Source: JBAYJY01 sp041664945
Lineage (GTDB): Bacteria; UBP15; UBA6099
DNA: 30,790 nucleotides
NCBI GenBank assembly: GCA_041664945.1
Contig: JBAYJY010000041.1
Location: 1-30,790, forward strand
Direction: 5' to 3'
The notes beneath the pieces are model-generated. The model worked only from the letters and a program-made list of their open reading frames with translations. It ran no database searches and had not been told where the DNA came from. Of the stretch, positions 24,585 through 29,917 are shown in pieces. Position 1 is the stretch's first letter. Each line of letters starts with the position of its first letter. The position numbers were made by a program, and so were the translations under genes.

Positions 24585-24647
24585 ACGTCATTGCGAGGAA
24601 CGACCGCCAGCGGACGCGACGAAGCAATCCCGAACTCAATTACGATC
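24585..24647 (+). repeat. 63-bp dispersed intergenic repeat, copy 1
   Basis: Matches the reverse complement of 27688-27750 in 60 of 63 positions. It begins ACGTCATTGCGAGGA and ends GAACTCAATTACGATC. The ATTGC and GCAAT segments inside allow an imperfect hairpin capped by CCGCCAGCGG. It lies between the convergent 3' ends of the epimerase and dctM genes. Similar 'CATTGCGAGGA...GAAGCAATC' intergenic repeats occur in many bacterial genomes; their function is not settled. Confidence 0.88.
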
Positions 24648-24668
24648 TCCATGCCCGATTTCGCCGCT

Positions 24669-25946
24669 TCACATATTGCCGGTTAATTTCACGAGGAAAA
24701 GAGTGATCGGCGGGTAGTAAGTGATAAGCGCAAGCGCGGCGAGTAGGAGTCCCAGAAAAGGCAGCACGGCGCCGGAGACTTCCACGACCGGCTTCTTGAA
24801 AGCGGCGCTTGCCGTGAAAAGATTTATTCCCACCGGCGGCGTCAGATATCCGATCTCGAAGTTAATTATGAAAATTATCCCGAAGTGGATCGGGTCTATG
24901 CCCATCGCGACCGCCACCGGCAAAAGCAGCGGCACGGTGATGAATATCGCGGAAAGAATATCCATAAGGCAGCCGAGGAAAAGAAACAGCAGGTTGACCG
25001 TGAGCAGAAACAAAATGCGCGAATGGAAATGCGCCACAATCCACTGCGTCAGCGTGTCCGGAATTCCATTTGTCGTGAGATACCAGTTGAAGCTGAACGT
25101 AACGGCAATGATGACGAGCAGCAACCCGACCATCGTTCCGACTGAGCGTGACAGCCTCGGCAGATCCCGCAGCTTGAGCGACCTGTAGAAGAATATCTCG
25201 ACAATGAACGCGTAAACCGCGCCTATCGCGGCCGCCTGCGTAACCGTGACCGCTCCGCTGTATATGCCGCCGCCGACTCCGATTGGCAGAAGTATCGCCC
25301 AGAAGCCCTCGTAAATTTTTCTCGCTATGTCGCCCGCCGAGAATTGTTCGCGCTTAACGCCCGAACGCGCGCCGATAAACAGCGAGTAGCCTGTAAAAAG
25401 CGCGGAAATGATTATTATCGGAACGACACCGGCGATGAAAAGCGCTTCGATGTTGACCTCGCCGACAACGCCGAAGATCAGCACGACTATGCTCGGCGGC
25501 ACGAGTATTCCGAGCGAACCGGCGGATGTGACGAACCCGAGCGAAAATTTTTCGTTGTATCCGCCCTGAATCAGTCCCGGATAAATCATTGCTCCGACGG
25601 CGATTATCGCGGCCGGCGTCATTCCCGCTAGCGCGGCGAAGATCAGGCAGGCGCAAAGCGTCGCCAGCGGCAGTCCGCCCGGCATCCAACCCACGGAGGC
25701 GCGCACGAAATTCACAAGCCGCTTCGCGCTCGATCCATCGGCCATCAGCGTCGATATCAGGAGAAACAGCGGAATCGCCGGAAGCGCCGTCCGGTCCGTC
25801 ATCGTAAACATCTGCTGAGCCATGATCGTCAGCGGCGCGCCGGTCGCTATCAGGCAGATCGCGGTAACCGTCCCGATCACCGCGAACAACGGAACGCCGA
25901 GAAGCATCAGGCCGACAAAAACGATTGCGATCAGGGCCGCGATCAT
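24669..25946 (-). CDS. dctM: TRAP transporter large permease (DctM)
   Basis: 425 residues, the usual DctM length, with about 12-13 hydrophobic segments. Family motifs include TDRTALPAIPLFLLISTLMADGSSAKRL, GMTPAAIIAVGAMIYP, TSAGSLGILVPPSIVVLIFG and IVINFEIGYLTPPVGINLFTAS-like sequence near the C-terminus. The subunit forms the elevator-type, Na+-driven translocation path of a TRAP importer for organic acids. The start is the ATG at 25946, which overlaps the dctQ stop (ATGA); a longer reading would add 68 residues that only mirror dctQ. No periplasmic DctP gene lies in the window. It ends near the dispersed repeat. Confidence 0.95.
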   Translation of the reverse strand: MIAALIAIVFVGLMLLGVPLFAVIGTVTAICLIATGAPLTIMAQQMFTMTDRTALPAIPLFLLISTLMADGSSAKRLVNFVRASVGWMPGGLPLATLCACLIFAALAGMTPAAIIAVGAMIYPGLIQGGYNEKFSLGFVTSAGSLGILVPPSIVVLIFGVVGEVNIEALFIAGVVPIIIISALFTGYSLFIGARSGVKREQFSAGDIARKIYEGFWAILLPIGVGGGIYSGAVTVTQAAAIGAVYAFIVEIFFYRSLKLRDLPRLSRSVGTMVGLLLVIIAVTFSFNWYLTTNGIPDTLTQWIVAHFHSRILFLLTVNLLFLFLGCLMDILSAIFITVPLLLPVAVAMGIDPIHFGIIFIINFEIGYLTPPVGINLFTASAAFKKPVVEVSGAVLPFLGLLLAALALITYYPPITLFLVKLTGNM

Positions 25947-26452
25947 AATTCCGGCTCCTTCTCGCCTTTTCGCGCCCTTATCGCCAACCCGCGCGCCGCA
26001 AGCAATATAACGCGCGCCGCCATCAGCGCCGAGGCGACCGGCAACGCCGCGTAGACCGTCCACATCGGCAGTCTGGCCGCCACCGACCGCAAACCGGCCG
26101 CATACGTCATCTGAACGTATTTTACTCCGAGAATGAACGCCCCGACACACAGAAAAAAGCAGAAAAGCAGGACAGCGACTCGCACTATACGCGCCGGCAG
26201 GCCGGTCAACTTATCAGCTATCAGGCCCACCGCGATATGGCTGCGGCTTCGCACCGCCGCGCTCGCCCCGATGCACATTATCCAAACCATCAGATACAGC
26301 GCCAGCTCGCCTGCCCACGCAAGGCTGATTCCGAGCATGCCGAACGCCACCTGCGCGAACAACGTCGCGACCATGACCGCTATCGCGACCGTCAAAAATG
26401 ACGTCTCGAATATCCATATCGCCCTGTCTGCGAATGTACCTATCTTTTTCAT
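25943..26452 (-). CDS. dctQ: TRAP transporter small permease (DctQ)
   Basis: 169 residues with four hydrophobic segments (about 12-35, 48-68, 88-112, 125-150). ELALYLMVWIMCIGASAAVRSRSHIAVGLI matches the DctQ signature (polar face near 'W....G...A.R...HI'). It pairs with DctM in a TRAP importer. GGA lies about 6 nt before the ATG. It is the first gene of a two-gene operon whose control region holds a perfect 21-bp palindrome and two further inverted repeats. Confidence 0.93.
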   Translation of the reverse strand: MKKIGTFADRAIWIFETSFLTVAIAVMVATLFAQVAFGMLGISLAWAGELALYLMVWIMCIGASAAVRSRSHIAVGLIADKLTGLPARIVRVAVLLFCFFLCVGAFILGVKYVQMTYAAGLRSVAARLPMWTVYAALPVASALMAARVILLAARGLAIRARKGEKEPEL

Positions 26453-26528
26453 CTTATTCCAAAGTCTCTAAAATAAGCATTTTTGTTCATAAAATAGTTA
26501 GCATTTAATCTCTCTTAAGTAAAGAGAA

Positions 26529-26539
26529 GTTGACTCAAC
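26529..26539. promoter_or_regulatory. 11-bp palindrome upstream of dctQ
   Basis: GTTGA-C-TCAAC, a perfect odd palindrome 2 bp from the larger one at 26542-26562, on the dctQ side. A 6-bp hairpin (TCTCTT/AAGAGA, 26511-26527) lies next to it in the dctQ leader. Confidence 0.4.
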
Positions 26540-26541
26540 AT

Positions 26542-26562
26542 ATAACATTGTAACAATGTTAT
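26542..26562. promoter_or_regulatory. Perfect 21-bp palindromic operator candidate of the TRAP operon
   Basis: Arms ATAACATTGT (26542-26551) and ACAATGTTAT (26553-26562) around one A. The length, perfect dyad symmetry and core TTGT-A-ACAA are typical of operators for dimeric regulators such as GntR (FadR/VanR) or TetR types. It lies about 90 bp before dctQ in the divergent control region. The cognate regulator is not in the window. Confidence 0.6.
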
Positions 26563-26593
26563 GTTTCCGGCAATTCTTTCCCCGTCGACCTGT

Positions 26594-26620
26594 TTGTCGC
26601 GTATCAGCCATCGGCGACAA
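26594..26620. promoter_or_regulatory. Third inverted repeat in the dctQ-NAGPA control region
   Basis: TTGTCGC (26594-26600) and GCGACAA (26614-26620) are perfect inverted arms with 13 bp between. They lie 15 bp before the candidate promoter of the NAGPA gene, so they could be its operator. Confidence 0.35.
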
Positions 26621-26634
26621 TCTAAAATAATCAG

Positions 26635-26798
26635 TTAATTCGCGGAAAAAACGGGTATATATAAAGTGGACAAGAGAAACTCCGGAGCTCCTCGGAGGGC
26701 GATAGGACCAGCTCCCATCGCCGTTCGAGGCGGTGATCCGGATGAGACCTGGAACATGCGACATAGGCAAGCTCAGCAACAAAGGTCATGTCCTTATA
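26635..26798 (+). promoter_or_regulatory. Candidate promoter and structured leader of the NAGPA gene
   Basis: TTAATT (26635-26640), 17 nt and TATATA (26658-26663) form a weak promoter. The following RNA has complementary segments: GGACA (26668-26672) with TGTCC (26789-26793); CTCCG with CGGAG (26680-26684/26693-26697); GGCGAT with ATCGCC (26698-26703/26717-26722); GACC with GGTC (26746-26749/26784-26787). The loops of the second and third helices share GGAGCT/AGCTCC. It matches no riboswitch class that I recognise. Part of it would be coding if the ATG at 26742 is used. Confidence 0.33.
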
Positions 26799-27593
26799 AA
26801 ATTGACAAGGATAGCCGCCGCGATAGTGTTGTCGCAGGCGGCTTTTTATATTCGGACCGCCGCCGCCGAAGCGGAAACAAAGCTCCCGGTCCGCCTCGTC
26901 AAAATCGCCTCCGCTCAAAACCAGACTCTTAATATAATCGAAATAGACCTCGCCGACGGCAGCCTCGAACTTGCGCACCTCACGCCGCCGGATTACCCGA
27001 AACGCGACTCGTTCGACGATTTTATCAAGCGGTCGCGCCCCGCCGCCGCCATCAACGGCTGCTTCTTCGACATGAACTCCGGCGAACTTGTCGGCCACGT
27101 TTACCGCAACGGCGACCGCGAGATCGAGGGCTCCTTCAGCGCCGCCTTCGCCATCAGCGCCGACAATAAACCCGTCATTAACTCAATCGACAAACTCGGC
27201 GACGTCTCCAAATACAAACTCATCATCGGCTGCGTCGATATCCTCATGAAGGACGGTAAAATACTCGTCAGCTCGAAAGCGGACCTCGTTCGCAACGGAC
27301 ACAACCCCTCGCGCCGCAACGACATCTACAAACCCGCCCGCCTGAGCGCGATCGGCGCCGGACCCGACGGAAAAATTTATCTGATCGCTACCAATAGCAA
27401 AATGAGCATCTACAAATTCGTTCAGGAAGTTAAAGACCACACCGCAATAACCGATCTGCTCGGCCTCGACGGCGGCTCTTCGAGCGGCCTCTACTTCCAG
27501 GGACAAGTAATCGTAAAACCGGCGCGCGCGATTTCGTCAGTCATCGTTGTCCGTCCGGTCCCGATTGTTCCGGAAATGATCGCGCAAAGGTAA
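26742..27593 (+). CDS. Secreted phosphodiester glycosidase family protein (NAGPA fold)
   Basis: About 283 residues. The NAGPA domain has AAINGCFFDMNSGELVG and the closing LGLDGGSSSGLYFQG, the two most conserved blocks of the family (human uncovering enzyme, bacterial phosphodiester glycosidases, exopolysaccharide YceG-like proteins). It probably cleaves phospho- or glycosidic bonds in envelope or extracellular polymers. The start is unresolved: an ATG at 26742 and a GTG at 26733 are in frame, but a TTG at 26802 would put a compact signal peptide (TRIAAAIVLSQAAFYIRTAAAEA) at the N-terminus. Neither has a good ribosome-binding site. It is divergent from dctQ and convergent with the next hydrolase. 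Confidence 0.83.
   Translation: MRPGTCDIGKLSNKGHVLIKLTRIAAAIVLSQAAFYIRTAAAEAETKLPVRLVKIASAQNQTLNIIEIDLADGSLELAHLTPPDYPKRDSFDDFIKRSRPAAAINGCFFDMNSGELVGHVYRNGDREIEGSFSAAFAISADNKPVINSIDKLGDVSKYKLIIGCVDILMKDGKILVSSKADLVRNGHNPSRRNDIYKPARLSAIGAGPDGKIYLIATNSKMSIYKFVQEVKDHTAITDLLGLDGGSSSGLYFQGQVIVKPARAISSVIVVRPVPIVPEMIAQR
26813..26848 (+). terminator. Terminator-like hairpin within the signal-peptide codons of the NAGPA gene
   Basis: AGCCGCC (26813-26819) and GGCGGCT (26837-26843) plus GCGA/TCGC form an 11-bp stem with one bulged A and an 8-nt loop, followed by TTTTTA. It looks like an intrinsic terminator but lies in frame within the Ala-rich signal sequence. It could work as attenuator of the leader or be a chance product of Ala codons. 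Confidence 0.4.
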
Positions 27594-27639
27594 CTAACTT
27601 TTTCGCCCATGTTGATTTGATGTATATTAACGAAAGCCC

Positions 27640-27678
27640 GTCATTGGGAGTCCCTGTTTTTTGGGGCGCGGCAATCCC
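27640..27678 (+). repeat. Degenerate relative of the dispersed repeat
   Basis: GTCATTG (27640-27646) and CAATCCC (27672-27678) are the end words of the 63-bp repeat, with an unrelated middle. It lies 9 bp before copy 2 and in opposite orientation, which suggests a decayed tail-to-tail pair. Confidence 0.35.
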
Positions 27679-27687
27679 TGACAATGT

Positions 27688-27750
27688 GATCGGAATTGAG
27701 TTCGGGATTGCTTCGTCGCGTCCGCTGGCGGTCGCTCCTCGCAACGACGT
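27688..27750 (-). repeat. 63-bp dispersed intergenic repeat, copy 2 (inverted)
   Basis: The reverse complement matches 24585-24647 with three substitutions. Like copy 1 it lies between convergent 3' ends, here of the NAGPA and hydrolase genes, ending 14 bp before the hydrolase stop. Confidence 0.88.
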
Positions 27751-27763
27751 GGATGTTTATCTC

Positions 27764-28792
27764 TCAGTTGCCGCCTATCCCGTTCGCGGACAGCCCCTGC
27801 GCAAACGGACGCAGCCATTCTTCGAGATCGTTTTCGAGTTCTTTATTGAAAAGAATAACGCTCAGATGCCCTTGCGGGTATCGTACGATTTTCGGCCGAT
27901 TCCACTTCTCCCACAACTCATCGACAACCTCCGGCGGCACCATGCCGTCGTACAGTCCCTCGGCGATGAAAATATTCGCGGGGTCCACGAGCGGCGTGAG
28001 TTTAGTGAGCGCCATGGTCGCCATCACTTCATGGTAGCGGCGCAGCAGACGTTCGACGCGCGGGTTTTCCTTTTCGATGAGGCGGCCGAGCCTGCTCGCG
28101 GCAAAAATCCGGCCGGGATCGGCGGGCGGCGCAACGAGAACCGCGAAATCAAGCATCGGCTCGGCGCACGCCATCATGCCGGACAGCAGCGCCCCGAACG
28201 ACACCCCCATCGCGCCAACCATTCGCGCCTTCTTGCGCTCCTTCGCCCAGTTCAAAACCGTCATGGTGTCGAACAGCGACTGCCGCATCGTCTCCATCGT
28301 GTGGATCGCGTCGTCCTTGAACGTGTGCTCGCCGGCGAACGAACTCTTCGGCGTGCGGCTCATGTGATAGGGCAGATCGGGCATCGCGCAGTTGAAGCCC
28401 CATTTCACGAGCAGGCGCGCGAATCGGTCGAAGAACATATACGACTCCATCCGCCAGCCGTGCAGCAGCGCCACCATCGGCGCGTCCGGCTCGCCGTGCC
28501 TCTCGTAATAGCGGCCGCGAACGATGTTGTTCGCCCTGAACGGCGTATAAAGCGGGCTGTCGAACCGGAAGTGCATCAGGTTGTATGTGCGCCTGCGCAC
28601 GAAATCGCTCATTTCCATATCCGGCACAACACCGGGGTTGGCGAAGAACTTTCGCGGGTCGCCGGCGCCCTCGCGTTCGAGATACTCTTCGAGACTCCCG
28701 ATAGCGGCGGCAACCGTCTTGCCGGTCTTCTGCGTCCCCATGTACAGATAGGACATTTCATCCATCGCGCGCGCAAACAGTTCCTGTAACAT
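27764..28792 (-). CDS. Alpha/beta hydrolase, ABHD18-like
   Basis: 342 residues, no signal peptide. HGWRMES supplies the oxyanion strand, GVSFGA the nucleophile elbow (Ser), EGLYDGMVPPE the acid Asp, and PQGHLSVIL the catalytic His. The long N-terminal part before the fold (about 100 residues, with DFVRRRTYNLMHFRFDSP) resembles the ABHD18/DUF2048 group. Substrate unknown. The ATG at 28792 has no ribosome-binding site; the predicted transcription start at about 28793 would make it leaderless. ATG codons at 28765 and 28756 are alternatives but also lack good sites. It is divergent from the Cys4 protein gene, with overlapping promoters. Confidence 0.8.
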   Translation of the reverse strand: MLQELFARAMDEMSYLYMGTQKTGKTVAAAIGSLEEYLEREGAGDPRKFFANPGVVPDMEMSDFVRRRTYNLMHFRFDSPLYTPFRANNIVRGRYYERHGEPDAPMVALLHGWRMESYMFFDRFARLLVKWGFNCAMPDLPYHMSRTPKSSFAGEHTFKDDAIHTMETMRQSLFDTMTVLNWAKERKKARMVGAMGVSFGALLSGMMACAEPMLDFAVLVAPPADPGRIFAASRLGRLIEKENPRVERLLRRYHEVMATMALTKLTPLVDPANIFIAEGLYDGMVPPEVVDELWEKWNRPKIVRYPQGHLSVILFNKELENDLEEWLRPFAQGLSANGIGGN

Positions 28793-28799
28793 GGCCGTG

Positions 28800-28829
28800 A
28801 TTATATTCCGCGCGAAATCTTTTTGTCAA
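28800..28829 (-). promoter_or_regulatory. Consensus promoter of the ABHD18-like hydrolase, predicted leaderless
   Basis: On the minus strand TTGACA (28829-28824), an 18-nt spacer and TATAAT (28805-28800): both hexamers perfect. Transcription should begin near 28793, at or 1-2 nt before the ATG at 28792. Confidence 0.75.
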
Positions 28830-28851
28830 AGCGGCGCCGCCGCGCTATAAT
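28823..28851 (+). promoter_or_regulatory. Near-consensus promoter of the Cys4 protein gene
   Basis: TTGTCA (28823-28828), 17 nt and TATAAT (28846-28851). The spacer contains the perfect palindrome GCGGCGCCGC (28831-28840). Its -35 overlaps that of the divergent promoter in five bases. The leader has a small hairpin (CCGGA/TCCGG, 28879-28892). Confidence 0.78.
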
Positions 28852-28933
28852 TCTTTTCAGCGGCAAAACACGGCCGGGCCGGAGCATTCCGGACGAGAGT
28901 TCAACAAAACAAGCTTAAAAGGAAATCGAGCGC

Positions 28934-29425
28934 ATGCCCGAAAACATCCACTGCCCTTTCTGCAATTTCGAGACTCCTTATCCGGTTTACGGCAAAATCA
29001 TGGAATGCCTCGGCGAATGCTACACAACATATTCCATTTTCAAAAACGAAGACGACCCGAACCGAGCAAGGATTAAGCTGGTCGAGATTTTCTTCCTCGA
29101 CAGCGAATACAACATCCGCGTTAATGTCAACGAGATAGACGAGAAGTGCGAATTTAAAAAACTGCCGGCCAACACGAGCGACTCATACATTCTGTTCGCC
29201 CGCGAAAGACGAGTCGAAGACCATGAGATCGAAAAACTCAAAAGCGCGAGCGGCATCGAGATCGAGCTTGGCGTCGATATTCTGGAACGCGTTCACTCGG
29301 CGCTCGACCGCTACGAAAGAGACATAAAAGACCCCAACGCGCCACGCGAAAAGCTGCTGAACGACATCAAGGTCGTCGAAAAACTCGTCCGCGGCATCCG
29401 CGAACGCATCGAGCTGTCTCTGTAA
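28934..29425 (+). CDS. Small cytoplasmic protein with N-terminal Cys4 motif, function unknown
   Basis: 163 residues. The N-terminus carries CPFC (Cys7, Cys10) and a second pair CLGEC (Cys25, Cys29), a spacing suited to a zinc ribbon. The middle is beta-rich (KLVEIFFLDSEYNIRVNVNEIDEKCEF) and the last 70 residues are strongly charged and helical (DILERVHSALDRYERDI...), possibly a coiled coil. AAGGAAA lies about 10 nt before the ATG. A strong promoter and the divergent alpha/beta hydrolase are its only clear context. No family recognised; a regulator or adaptor is possible. Confidence 0.8.
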   Translation: MPENIHCPFCNFETPYPVYGKIMECLGECYTTYSIFKNEDDPNRARIKLVEIFFLDSEYNIRVNVNEIDEKCEFKKLPANTSDSYILFARERRVEDHEIEKLKSASGIEIELGVDILERVHSALDRYERDIKDPNAPREKLLNDIKVVEKLVRGIRERIELSL

Positions 29426-29557
29426 TATTTCATGAATTTTATTTGTTCATGCCATTCTTGATTGCTTATTAAGCGCCAAATAAATCGTTCGTTTAATTAT
29501 TCGGCGATCTTAGTAAACTCCATCTCATAAAAGAGGGAGCAGAACTGTAGCTTTTCC

Positions 29558-29581
29558 GCAAGTTGCTTTTTAACAACTTGC
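29558..29581. repeat. Perfect 8-bp inverted repeat
   Basis: GCAAGTTG (29558-29565) and CAACTTGC (29574-29581) around CTTTTTAA. Could be an operator or a hairpin; no T-tract follows on either strand. Confidence 0.5.
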
Positions 29582-29681
29582 ATCTAATCCCTTTCACTAC
29601 TCCGCAATTCCCGATTACCGCCGTCTCCGATCCTGTAAAGTATGTCCGAATAGCAACAAGAGAGAAGCATAATATTTATAA

Positions 29682-29798
29682 ATGTATTTTTCCAATTGGC
29701 GAGCAGTCGCTGAGATAGAGGAGCCTGTGGCAAATCGGAAAGTGAGAAAGATCACAAAAGGTGAAGCTAATTATATTATCCGGAACAAAAGTCACTAA
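29682..29798 (+). CDS. Possible 38-residue small protein
   Basis: ATG to TAA, beginning MYFSNWRAVAEIEEPVANRK and continuing basic and hydrophilic. A stop codon directly precedes the ATG in frame. The nearest purine-rich stretch (AGAGAGAAG) is too far upstream for a standard ribosome-binding site. It may be chance or a remnant. Confidence 0.2.
   Translation: MYFSNWRAVAEIEEPVANRKVRKITKGEANYIIRNKSH
29742..29755. promoter_or_regulatory. CRP/FNR-family-like dyad upstream of the AsmA-like gene
   Basis: GTGA, 6 nt and TCAC, with A-rich flanks (AAGTGAGAAAGATCACAAAA). Its centre is about 72 bp before the start expected from the TATAAT at 29809-29814, close to a class I activator position. The promoter has no recognisable -35, as expected if activator-dependent. 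Confidence 0.3.
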
Positions 29799-29808
29799 TA
29801 ATAACTTA

Positions 29809-29814
29809 TATAAT
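29809..29814 (+). promoter_or_regulatory. -10 box of the AsmA-like gene
   Basis: TATAAT with no clear -35 at 16-18 nt. Transcription near 29821 would leave a leader of about 97 nt before the ATG at 29918. Confidence 0.4.
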
Positions 29815-29917
29815 AGATTGTGTTATCTTAGCGAATGCAAATAGATTATGGCTGATAAATGGATCGGTTTATGGGAATGACTGATTATTCGTGGGAATTC
29901 GTAAGTTGGGGGCGATT

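Larger units (their letters stand above)
29426..29917. other. AT-rich intergenic stretch of about 490 bp
   Basis: No convincing gene. It contains a weak hairpin (CATGAA/TTCATG, 29431-29451), a perfect 8-bp inverted repeat (29558-29581), a possible 38-residue frame (29682-29798), a CRP-like dyad (29742-29755) and a TATAAT (29809-29814). Base composition is more AT-rich than the rest of the window. Confidence 0.6.

Noticed and set aside
25947..26150. Upstream extension of dctM by 68 residues
   Set aside because: It only reads dctQ in another frame; the ATG at 25946 gives standard length and ATGA coupling.
26658..26798. Assignment of the NAGPA leader to c-di-GMP, c-di-AMP, cobalamin, SAM, FMN, TPP, M-box, fluoride or lysine riboswitches
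   Set aside because: None of the conserved core words of those classes is present; it is left as an unassigned candidate.
27617..28789. 390-residue plus-strand frame opposite the ABHD18-like hydrolase
   Set aside because: Covers the hydrolase and the dispersed repeat; composition typical of antisense frames in GC-rich DNA.
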